A stretch of 17,324 nucleotides of DNA from contig CALKVC010000082.1 of assembly GCA_937996595.1 (NCBI GenBank), positions 1 to 17,324 on the forward strand, written 5' to 3'. The notes under the pieces were generated by a model, which saw nothing but the letters and a program-made list of their open reading frames with translations, made no database searches and was not told the DNA's origin. Position numbers and translations under genes: made by a program. Shown in pieces: positions 7,164-13,521 of this stretch; within the stretch, counting starts at the first letter, position 1; every line of letters starts with the position of its first letter. Origin of the DNA: an uncultured Chitinophagaceae bacterium. GTDB lineage: Bacteria; Bacteroidota; Bacteroidia; Chitinophagales; Chitinophagaceae.

Positions 7164-8384
7164 TTATTTCCAATTGCCTGTGCTGGTTACCATGCCATAC
7201 CTGCTGTCGAACCCTTTGCCGCCTTTGAAAACAGGCAGTACTTCAAAAACCTGCACTTTCTCAACCCAGTCGATGAACTGGTTCGATTTATCGAAAATAC
7301 CGGCAGAAACAATATAACGCCCCGGTGCCAGGATATTCTCAAGCGTAACATGAACAGACTGGCTGTTGTTATCAGAATAAGATCCGGTATCTTTTTGAAA
7401 AACGCTCCACACCACTTCACCGGAATCGTTATAAAACAGCAGGAAAAAATGAAAGGAATCGTGCTGTTTTCCTTTTGATTCATCGGCACCGTAATAGATG
7501 GATATGCTCAGCTCACCAAATATCTCGATGTTATCGGGGTTGTTGATCACCAGTTTGTTGATCCTTATTTCCTGGCCACCGGCAATATGTTTGTAATTAA
7601 TGAAATCCGTCCTGGAAAATATATCTGTATATGCAGAAGCAGCAGGGATAATATCTCCCTTAAACTGAACCATTCCGTTTTCCAGCAATACGCCTTTATT
7701 GCATAAGTGTTTCATTACACCTATATTATGGCTCACAAACAGCACCGTCCTGCCTTCGTTCTTACTCACATCCTCCATTTTTCCCAGGCATTTTTTCTGG
7801 AACTGCGCATCCCCCACTGCCAGCACTTCATCTACGATGAGTATTTCCGGTTCCAGGTGGGCGGCAACGGCAAAGGCTAAACGCATATACATGCCGCTGC
7901 TGTACCGTTTAACCGGTGTATCCAGGAATTTTTCTATCTCGGCAAAATCCACGATGGCATCAAAATGCTTTTTGATATCGGCTCTTCCCATGCCGAGAAT
8001 GGCGCCATTGAGAAAAATATTTTCCCGGCCGGTGAGTTCAGGATGGAAACCTGTGCCCACTTCCAGCAGGGAAGCCACGCGCCCTTTGATGCGGATACTG
8101 CCGCTGGTAGGTTCCGTGATCCGGCTCAGTATTTTAAGCAGGGTTGATTTTCCGGCTCCGTTACGGCCGATGATTCCTACCCTGTCGCCCTGCTCCACTT
8201 CAAAACTCACGTCTTTCAGTGCCCAGAATTCTTCTTTGCTTGTATGTGAAGAAGACGTTGCAAATGAAAAAATCTTCTTTGCTTTCTTCGAAACCACATC
8301 CCGTAAAGCGGTATAGCTTTCCCTTCCCTCATGGGAAATGATGTAGCTTTTTGAAAGGTTGGAGACTTGTATGATCGGGGGCAT
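7164..8384 (-). CDS. wzt: Polysaccharide ABC exporter ATP-binding subunit with C-terminal glycan-binding domain
   Basis: A 406-residue ATPase of O-antigen/teichoic acid type ABC exporters. The nucleotide-binding domain spans about residues 1-245: Walker A GRNGAGKS at 73-80 (K79), the signature in the degenerate form YSSGM at 161-165 that is typical of this subfamily, Walker B ILIVDE with D185/E186, and SHN with the switch His further on. The region from about 265 to 400 is predicted to be beta-rich and matches the position and length of the Wzt C-terminal domain, which in E. coli O8/O9a binds the modified end of the glycan. The start codon lies one base beyond a heptamer repeat array, and a foreign-looking cassette separates it from wzm, its partner gene. 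It works with Wzm at the inner membrane. Confidence 0.92.
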   Translation of the reverse strand: MPPIIQVSNLSKSYIISHEGRESYTALRDVVSKKAKKIFSFATSSSHTSKEEFWALKDVSFEVEQGDRVGIIGRNGAGKSTLLKILSRITEPTSGSIRIKGRVASLLEVGTGFHPELTGRENIFLNGAILGMGRADIKKHFDAIVDFAEIEKFLDTPVKRYSSGMYMRLAFAVAAHLEPEILIVDEVLAVGDAQFQKKCLGKMEDVSKNEGRTVLFVSHNIGVMKHLCNKGVLLENGMVQFKGDIIPAASAYTDIFSRTDFINYKHIAGGQEIRINKLVINNPDNIEIFGELSISIYYGADESKGKQHDSFHFFLLFYNDSGEVVWSVFQKDTGSYSDNNSQSVHVTLENILAPGRYIVSAGIFDKSNQFIDWVEKVQVFEVLPVFKGGKGFDSRYGMVTSTGNWK

Positions 8385-8385
8385 G

Positions 8386-8420
8386 TTAGGAGTTAGGAGT
8401 TTGGAGATAGGAGTTAGGGG
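8386..8420. repeat. Heptamer array, arm next to wzt
   Basis: Five contiguous 7-bp units on the plus strand: TTAGGAG (8386), TTAGGAG (8393), TTTGGAG (8400), ATAGGAG (8407) and TTAGGGG (8414). It is in inverted orientation to 8816-8850. It contains the last codons and the stop of the four-helix-bundle gene and ends one base short of the wzt ATG. Confidence 0.9.
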
Positions 8421-8784
8421 TATTTATTCTTGCAGCAGTTGATTTTATAAGTCCGGATATTAGTTTTCCGGTGTTGTTTAAATCCGTGAGTATATGCTCA
8501 CAATATTCTTTTAAAGCAGGATAAATATCATTCACAACATAAATCAACGATCTTATTTCACCACCCGAAGCCCTTGCCACATTATAAAATTGAATTTTTC
8601 CTTTCAAATGAGTTCTTTCAAAACCTTCAGCAATATTTGTCATCAAACTTACAGCAGCACGCTGGAGTTGATTTATTATTCCAAAATCCCTGCAAATATT
8701 TTCTTGTTTGGTAAGCAAATAAATAAGTTTAACCAATTCCCTTGATTTCTGCCAAGCCAATAAATCTTCAAACCTTTTTACCAT
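8386..8784 (-). CDS. Four-helix-bundle protein, 23S rRNA intervening-sequence protein family
   Basis: A 132-residue all-helical protein of the S23/IVP family (PF05635-like). Diagnostic blocks are FEDLLAWQKSRELV (5-18), QLQRAAVSLMTNIAEGFER (39-57) and the later GGEIRSLIYVVNDI. The family was first seen encoded inside intervening sequences of 23S rRNA genes, and its fold is shared with Avd of diversity-generating retroelements; the molecular function of most members is unknown. The last residues (TPNSYLQTPNS) are encoded by the heptamer array: unit two reads TAT instead of TAA, so the frame passes on to the final TAA. The gene sits between wzm and wzt, where no such gene is expected, so it is probably not part of glycan synthesis. 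The ATG is 31 bases from the inner edge of the upstream array, with no close Shine-Dalgarno. Confidence 0.88.
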   Translation of the reverse strand: MVKRFEDLLAWQKSRELVKLIYLLTKQENICRDFGIINQLQRAAVSLMTNIAEGFERTHLKGKIQFYNVARASGGEIRSLIYVVNDIYPALKEYCEHILTDLNNTGKLISGLIKSTAARINTPNSYLQTPNS

Positions 8785-8815
8785 AATAATCTAATTCTTG
8801 AATATCCAAAAATTC

Positions 8816-8850
8816 CTCCCAACTCCTAACTCCTAACTCCTAACTCCTAA
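8816..8850. repeat. Heptamer array, arm next to wzm
   Basis: Five contiguous 7-bp units on the plus strand: CTCCCAA (8816) and then four CTCCTAA (8823, 8830, 8837, 8844). It is the inverted partner of 8386-8420. The wzm stop codon TAG (8847-8849, minus strand) lies in its outermost unit. Confidence 0.9.
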
Positions 8851-9686
8851 ATATTATCAGCAAACGACCGCTCCATTTTCCTGAAATAATAAATACCAAA
8901 CAGCAGGAATACAATTGTAATGGCTACGGATACCAGGAATGACCTCCAGTGCATCGGGTCGCCGAGCAGGCACCAGCGAAAACCATCAATTACACCTACC
9001 ATCGGATTGAGCGAATAGAGCATGCGCCATTTATCACTTACTACGGAACTGTTGAAGCCCACCGGGCTTACATACAAACCAAACTGTACAATAAAAGGAA
9101 TGATATACCTGAAATCGCGGTATTTCACATTTACAGCTGTTAAGTAAAGCCCAATGCCGAATGCACAGGTAAAAGCCAGCAACACGAACACAGGTAAAAA
9201 AATGATATGCCAGGAAGGTGTAAAGCCAAACCAAAGAAACATCATCAACATTATGACGAAAGAAATACCGAGGTCAACCAGGCTGGTGATGACAGAACTG
9301 GCTGGTATGATGAGCCGGGGGAAATACACTTTGGTAATCAGGTTAGAATTTCCGATCAGTGAGCCGCTGCTTTCACTCAGCGCATTGCTGAAGAACTGCC
9401 AGGGAAGCATACCCGCAAATACCATCAGAGCATAAGGCGCATTCCCCGGATTATCAAGTTTTGCGATCCGGCTGAATAATATGGTGAAAATAACAGTAGT
9501 TAACAGGGGCCTTATCACGCTCCAGGCTGCGCCGATTACGGTTTGCTTGTAGCGCACTTTAATATCCCTCCAGCTTAAAATATAAAACAACTCCCTATAT
9601 CGCCACAGGTCTTTCCAGTAGTTTTTTTCTGCACGCCCCGATTCAATGACAATGCTCCAGGACAGGTCTTTTACTTGATTATTCAT
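8847..9686 (-). CDS. wzm: Polysaccharide ABC exporter permease
   Basis: A 279-residue ABC-2 type permease of the polysaccharide/polyol-phosphate export group. The N-terminal cytoplasmic segment has the family pattern DLWRYRELFYILSWRDIKVR (26-45), then KQTVIGAAWSVIRP. About six membrane segments follow, near residues 57-75, 84-104, 132-155, 168-188, 199-215 and 251-268. The SLNPMVGVIDGFRW region (225-238) and the RSFADNI ending are typical of Wzm. With Wzt it would move the undecaprenyl-linked glycan across the inner membrane. It is preceded by a 221-base gap with degenerate heptamer repeats and followed directly by the four-helix-bundle cassette, so both its junctions have been colonised by repeats. 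Confidence 0.93.
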   Translation of the reverse strand: MNNQVKDLSWSIVIESGRAEKNYWKDLWRYRELFYILSWRDIKVRYKQTVIGAAWSVIRPLLTTVIFTILFSRIAKLDNPGNAPYALMVFAGMLPWQFFSNALSESSGSLIGNSNLITKVYFPRLIIPASSVITSLVDLGISFVIMLMMFLWFGFTPSWHIIFLPVFVLLAFTCAFGIGLYLTAVNVKYRDFRYIIPFIVQFGLYVSPVGFNSSVVSDKWRMLYSLNPMVGVIDGFRWCLLGDPMHWRSFLVSVAITIVFLLFGIYYFRKMERSFADNI

Positions 9687-9710
9687 TGTTAGTTGTTGGG
9701 ATTCTTTTTT

Positions 9711-9766
9711 GATTGAGGGTTTAGGGGGTTAGAGGTTTTTAGGATTTAGGGTTTATGGGTAGTAAC
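9711..9766. repeat. Degenerate heptamer array, left arm of second element
   Basis: A G/T-rich stretch made of loose 7-8 base units such as GGTTTAG, GGTTAGAG, GATTTAG and GGTTTAT. Its reverse complement reads as units of the type AACCCTA, AATCCTA and AACCTCT, the same kind as the array at 9864-9912, so the two form imperfect inverted flanks. Between them, 9767-9863 is AT-rich with no ORF or RNA gene that I can recognise. Confidence 0.55.
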
Positions 9767-9863
9767 TATTTTTTAAGCCTTAATTCTTATCCATCAACCT
9801 TCCCAATATCTTTTTTACTTAAACCATAAACTAACAGCATTAAACGAATGACCAATTACCAAT

Positions 9864-9912
9864 AACTTCAAACCTCAAACTTCAAACTTCAAACCTCAAA
9901 CTATAAACTACA
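9864..9912. repeat. Heptamer array AACYTCA, right arm of second element
   Basis: Seven contiguous 7-bp units on the plus strand: AACTTCA (9864), AACCTCA (9871), AACTTCA (9878), AACTTCA (9885), AACCTCA (9892), AACTATA (9899) and AACTACA (9906). The stop codon of the upstream glycosyltransferase (9908-9910) lies in the last unit. In the AAC phase the four-helix cassette repeat is AACTCCT, so both belong to an AACYYCW pattern. Confidence 0.85.
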
Positions 9913-11038
9913 ACCCAACTCCCCACCCCAGCGACCTTTTAAACATATCATTTAACTTAAGCTTATAACTTTCATAGCTGAAGTGTTGCTGCAGGAGCCT
10001 GTTATCCGGTTTGTATTTAGCCGTATCAGTTAACACTTTCCCGATGGCTTCTTTTATTTCATTCACATTTCCGGGTGTAACCAGTATACCTAACCTTCCG
10101 TTCAGCAAGGCATCAACGGAACCGTCTGCATTGCCTCCTATAACAGGTAAACTATAATACATGGCTTCAATGAATACAATACCAAATCCTTCTTTTATGC
10201 TTGGCATCACATAACAATCAGACATTACAAAATGTTCCGCCACTTCTTCATCAGGTATGAACCCGGCAAGGATTACCCTGCCCTGGAGTGATAATTTAGT
10301 AACGAGGCCGTCTATATATTCCTTTTCTTCCTTATCATAACTTCCGGCTATGAGATATTTAATCTTTTTATCCTGAAGCTGAACCATGGCTTCCATCACC
10401 TTATCGTAGCCTTTATACCTTTCTTTTGCAGACAGCCTGCTCAGCGTGAACAGCAGCTTATCATCCTTTTCAATATGGTACTTTTCACGAAGCCCCGGAT
10501 TAATGGCAGCATTTTTCGGGAGCGGCAGGAATGGGTCGAGGCAATTATTAAGGATGCTGCATTTTTTTTCCTCCACCCCATGCACTTCAATCATCTTCCG
10601 CCTGGTAAATTCACTTACCGAAACAATTTCATCGCAGCTTTGCAGCATTTTCCTTTTAAACCTGTTAACGGGGTTCCACAATTCAATGCCATGGGCAAAT
10701 AATATCAACTTAACGGATGGACGCAGTTTTTTTATGAGCCAGCCGGCAATTAAGAGGTTAACATGGCTCATGATTACCAGTTTGCTTTTACGGCCCTGTA
10801 TTACAGCCTTACTCATGAACCGGATCTTATTAACAGAAAACCCGGTAAATATTTCAGAAGGAAAATACAGGTTATCATCTGCATCTTCCTGTTTATCATG
10901 CATACTGAAAATCTTTATACGCTTGTTGTAACGTATACAGCTTTCATACATCGCCTTTCCCACAATACGGCATACTTTTTCTATACCGCCGGTAGTGGAA
11001 AATACTTTTAGCGTAAGGAACAGTACTTCATTACGCAT
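9908..11038 (-). CDS. GT4 family glycosyltransferase
   Basis: A 376-residue GT-B glycosyltransferase. The N-terminal loop STTGGIEKVCR and the acceptor-domain strand VIMSHVNLL are typical of GT4. The donor domain has FTLSRLSAKERYKGYDKVMEA, VILAGFIPDEEV and the E-x7-E motif EGFGIVFIE (E283 and E291). The start codon overlaps the end of asnB by 8 bases (ATGCGTAA), a strong sign of translational coupling. The extreme C-terminus (GWGVGL) and the stop adjoin or lie in a heptamer repeat array, so the last few residues may be repeat-derived. Expected to use a nucleotide sugar to extend the glycan at the cytoplasmic face; specificity unknown. Confidence 0.9.
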   Translation of the reverse strand: MRNEVLFLTLKVFSTTGGIEKVCRIVGKAMYESCIRYNKRIKIFSMHDKQEDADDNLYFPSEIFTGFSVNKIRFMSKAVIQGRKSKLVIMSHVNLLIAGWLIKKLRPSVKLILFAHGIELWNPVNRFKRKMLQSCDEIVSVSEFTRRKMIEVHGVEEKKCSILNNCLDPFLPLPKNAAINPGLREKYHIEKDDKLLFTLSRLSAKERYKGYDKVMEAMVQLQDKKIKYLIAGSYDKEEKEYIDGLVTKLSLQGRVILAGFIPDEEVAEHFVMSDCYVMPSIKEGFGIVFIEAMYYSLPVIGGNADGSVDALLNGRLGILVTPGNVNEIKEAIGKVLTDTAKYKPDNRLLQQHFSYESYKLKLNDMFKRSLGWGVGL

Positions 11039-12824
11039 GCATTTTATTATTTAGGTGAATAAGTGCCATCAGGTGCGACCAATGCAAATCTCCTTCTTTA
11101 AAGCGCTGGTAATTCTGCCTGGTATTGGCAGAACCTGATTCCATTAATTCCCTTACAAATTCGCTTTTATTCAACCATTCGGTAAAAGGAAAACTGAAGC
11201 CCATCTTCGGCCTTTTCCATATCGCCTGTGGCAATTCATCTTTATAGGCATTTACCAATAATGGTTTGGGGCCGTTGCCATCATACTTAACTTCAGGGCT
11301 TACCGACATCACCAGTTTTATAAGATCATCATCCAGGAAGGGAACCCGGATTTCCACGCTGTTTGCCATCCCCATCACATCGGCATCACGCAATAACTGG
11401 TTTTGCATATATATATTCAATTCCATCCAGCTTGCCTGCTCTTTCAACGGTAAGTTGGGTAAGTCCTGGAATACGGGTACATCATTCAGCAAGTCCCAGA
11501 TTTCATCTTCTGATGCATCCAGTTGCCTGGCTATTTCCAGCGGGGTAAAATGGCCGCGTAAAAAAAGGTATATTCCTTTGATGCCATCCATATTCAGGTA
11601 CGACAACCTGTTCAATTGTTTGGTATTGCTCTTCTTGCCAATATTGACAAGGAATGACGGAAGCTTATGCAGGAAGGATGACAATTTCATCCTGTTAAAA
11701 GACGGGTATCCGCCAAAAAGTTCATCACCGCCTATTCCGGAAATAACTGCTTTCAATCCCTGTTGCCTGGCATATTTGCTGATGAACCAGGTATTAATGC
11801 CATCGCAGCATGGCATATCCATGGCATCCAGTATACCCGGCAGGCATTGATGGAATTCTGATTCCTTGAGGAGGAACTGCCTGTTATTACATCCTGCTTT
11901 CTGAATCAGTATATCCTGGAATTTCTTCTCGGAATACCGTTCTTCTTCAAAATAAATGGACAGGCTATTGAGCCTTTCCGGTTTGCCTTTTGCGGCAAGC
12001 ATAGTTAATATGCCCGAATCAACACCTCCGCTCAAAAAAATCCCTATGGGGGCATCTGCCAGCAAGTGGCGTTCAACGGCCGATTTCAGCTGTTTTCTAA
12101 TTGCGGAAATAGCCGTTATCTCATCCTTAATTACGTTACTAAAACTATAATGCTTGAAATTCTGAATGGTATAGGAACAGGTGCCTGTATTGTATTTGAG
12201 GAAACAACCTTTTGGCAAAGGGAATACTTTTTCAAGGGTAGTAACGGGTTCGGGTACATGCCCGTAAGCCATTAGGTACACCTGCCAGTTTTCATTTGCC
12301 TTATCAATTCCTGGCAATATCCGTAGTGCCCGAAGTTCTGATGCAAATGCCAGGCCGTTCGTTTCCCTCGTATAATACAGGGGTTTCATTCCGGCGGCAT
12401 CCCTGGCCAGCACCAGTTCCTTTTCCTGGCTATCCCAGATTGCCAGTGCAAACATCCCCTTCAGCCTGGCAAATCCCTGCGCGCCCCAGCGGCTATAGGT
12501 TGCGGCTACAACTTCAGTATCTGTACTGGTATGAAACTGATGGCCCAGTTCGGCCAGGGTTTGCTTAAGTTCCCTGAAGTTGTACACTTCACCGTTATAA
12601 GTTATATGATACCGGCTTTCATATTGCATGGGCTGGTGGCCAGCGTCAGAAAGGTCAAGCAAAGCAAGCCTCCTGTTGCCCAGAACCAGTTTATCGTTTG
12701 CTGCTGAAAAAATACCTGCATCATCCGGCCCGCCATGCTTTTGCAGATCGCACATGTTCAATACATAATTGTTCATGGCATCTACATGCATTTCCCTGTT
12801 AAAAATCCCGGCAATCCTGCACAT
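11031..12824 (-). CDS. asnB: Glutamine-dependent asparagine synthase-like amidotransferase
   Basis: A 597-residue, full-length class II glutamine amidotransferase/synthase. C2 is the glutaminase nucleophile once Met1 is removed (MCRIAGIF). The usual HRGPD motif reads H30-G31-G32-P33-D34, so the conserved Arg is Gly; the codon GGC at 12732-12734 (minus strand) is clear. The synthase domain has the ATP pyrophosphatase motif SGGVDS at 265-270, then VISGIGGDELFGGYP, and ends with the usual VPFLDDDL and KRPKMGFSFPF blocks. Known members make Asn from Asp; those in polysaccharide loci often amidate uronic acids or other carboxyl groups, which I think more likely here. It overlaps the next glycosyltransferase by 8 bases and follows the NusG-like gene by 59 bases. 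Confidence 0.9.
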   Translation of the reverse strand: MCRIAGIFNREMHVDAMNNYVLNMCDLQKHGGPDDAGIFSAANDKLVLGNRRLALLDLSDAGHQPMQYESRYHITYNGEVYNFRELKQTLAELGHQFHTSTDTEVVAATYSRWGAQGFARLKGMFALAIWDSQEKELVLARDAAGMKPLYYTRETNGLAFASELRALRILPGIDKANENWQVYLMAYGHVPEPVTTLEKVFPLPKGCFLKYNTGTCSYTIQNFKHYSFSNVIKDEITAISAIRKQLKSAVERHLLADAPIGIFLSGGVDSGILTMLAAKGKPERLNSLSIYFEEERYSEKKFQDILIQKAGCNNRQFLLKESEFHQCLPGILDAMDMPCCDGINTWFISKYARQQGLKAVISGIGGDELFGGYPSFNRMKLSSFLHKLPSFLVNIGKKSNTKQLNRLSYLNMDGIKGIYLFLRGHFTPLEIARQLDASEDEIWDLLNDVPVFQDLPNLPLKEQASWMELNIYMQNQLLRDADVMGMANSVEIRVPFLDDDLIKLVMSVSPEVKYDGNGPKPLLVNAYKDELPQAIWKRPKMGFSFPFTEWLNKSEFVRELMESGSANTRQNYQRFKEGDLHWSHLMALIHLNNKMHA

Positions 12825-12832
12825 AAATCACA

Positions 12833-12846
12833 CGGCCATGAGGCCG
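12833..12846 (-). promoter_or_regulatory. Small GC hairpin just upstream of the asnB start
   Basis: CGGCC and GGCCG flank a 4-base loop, giving a perfect 5-bp GC stem that ends 8 bases before the asnB ATG. No T-run follows, so it is not a terminator. It could slow or protect the start region. A chance palindrome is possible. Confidence 0.3.
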
Positions 12847-12883
12847 GAAATATAAAAATGACTTTTATTAGTAATTAAACCCA

Positions 12884-13381
12884 TTAAGCAGGTTCCAGGT
12901 TTTTCTTATCAAAAACTGCACTTAACTGTAAACCCATGCTTTCAATATTCACTTTGGCTTTGTTACCGCTCACTTCAATGATAATACCCTGGAAATTCAT
13001 CAACACGCCCTGTTTAATCATCACCCTTGAGTTTACGGCCAATTGCTTTTCCACCACTTCCACATCCCTGAATTCCTGCAGGAATTTACGTATGGTATCA
13101 ATTTCTTCTTCTTTAACCACAGCAGGTTTTCCAAGCCAGTATACATAATTAAGCACCCCTTCCACGCTTTTTACTTCCCATTTCAGTGATTCAGGAATTT
13201 TTATGAAAACATACCCTTTGAAAAGCGGTTCAAGTACAATCTTTTTGCGGTCGCTCCATTGCTTCATCACTTTGTTTAACGGGCAGTAGTATTCAATGCC
13301 ACGCGACATCAAAATGCCCGACACCTTTTTCTCCCAACGCGGCCGGGTGTAAACAACGTACCATTTCTTTTCTTCGTTCAT
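12884..13381 (-). CDS. NusG-family transcription antiterminator, UpxY-like
   Basis: A 165-residue NusG paralogue. The NGN domain starts with WYVVYTRPRWEKKV (7-20) and includes the PLFKGYVF block (52-59), both hallmarks of the RfaH/UpxY/LoaP group. A KOW-like segment follows (VMIKQGVLMNFQGIIIEVSG). In Bacteroides, UpxY proteins bind the paused polymerase early in a capsule operon and prevent premature termination; such genes commonly lie first. Here it is third, after wza and wzc. It is separated from wzc by 140 bases and from asnB by 59. It probably supports transcription of the long downstream part of the locus, including passage through the repeat elements; that is an inference. Confidence 0.9.
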   Translation of the reverse strand: MNEEKKWYVVYTRPRWEKKVSGILMSRGIEYYCPLNKVMKQWSDRKKIVLEPLFKGYVFIKIPESLKWEVKSVEGVLNYVYWLGKPAVVKEEEIDTIRKFLQEFRDVEVVEKQLAVNSRVMIKQGVLMNFQGIIIEVSGNKAKVNIESMGLQLSAVFDKKNLEPA

Positions 13382-13521
13382 TACTTTACAAAGCTTCGCT
13401 GCTCCTCAGTCACAGGCAAACCCGGAACTGAAGAGAATATGTCATTAAAAACACTATCACGGATGTGCCTGTTTGACACAACATTATATGATAAAGCAGT
13501 ACAGCCTGCTTAATCCTTTTA

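Larger units (their letters stand above)
8386..8850 (-). mobile_element. Putative four-helix-bundle cassette with 35-bp heptamer inverted ends
   Basis: A 465-bp unit consisting of one small gene enclosed by inverted arrays of five 7-bp units each. In transcript sense the 5' arm is four TTAGGAG plus TTGGGAG, and the 3' arm is CCCCTAA, CTCCTAT, CTCCAAA and two CTCCTAA. Pairing of the arms gives 32 of 35 positions (31 Watson-Crick, one G-U), with mismatches A-A, U-U and A-C. The edges coincide with the wzm stop codon and with the base before the wzt start codon. wzm and wzt are normally neighbours, so the unit looks inserted. GC in two counted 60-base lines (8521, 8641) is 37-38 percent. No transposase and no target-site duplication is visible. 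Mobility is an inference. Confidence 0.55.

Noticed and set aside
7699..8316. 205-codon open frame on the plus strand
   Set aside because: It lies fully inside wzt in antisense; the translation is low-complexity Ser/Pro/Leu without domain pattern, while the minus strand has all ABC ATPase motifs.
8386..8784. Avd protein of a diversity-generating retroelement
   Set aside because: The fold is related, but no reverse transcriptase, template repeat or variable repeat is visible in the window.
8816..8850. CRISPR-like array
   Set aside because: Units of 7 bases without spacers; this is a simple tandem heptamer, not repeat-spacer architecture, and no cas gene is present.
9711..9766. Telomere-like TTTAGGG repeat
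   Set aside because: A few units resemble it, but they are irregular and fit better as a decayed inverted partner of the AACYTCA array.
11266..11850. 194-codon open frame on the plus strand
   Set aside because: Antisense shadow of the synthase domain of asnB; no recognisable motif or start signal.
13382..13521. Attenuator or terminator between wzc and the NusG-like gene
   Set aside because: There is a T5 run preceded by only a 3-bp stem, and a 7-bp long-range match ACAGGCA/TGCCTGT; both are too weak to call.
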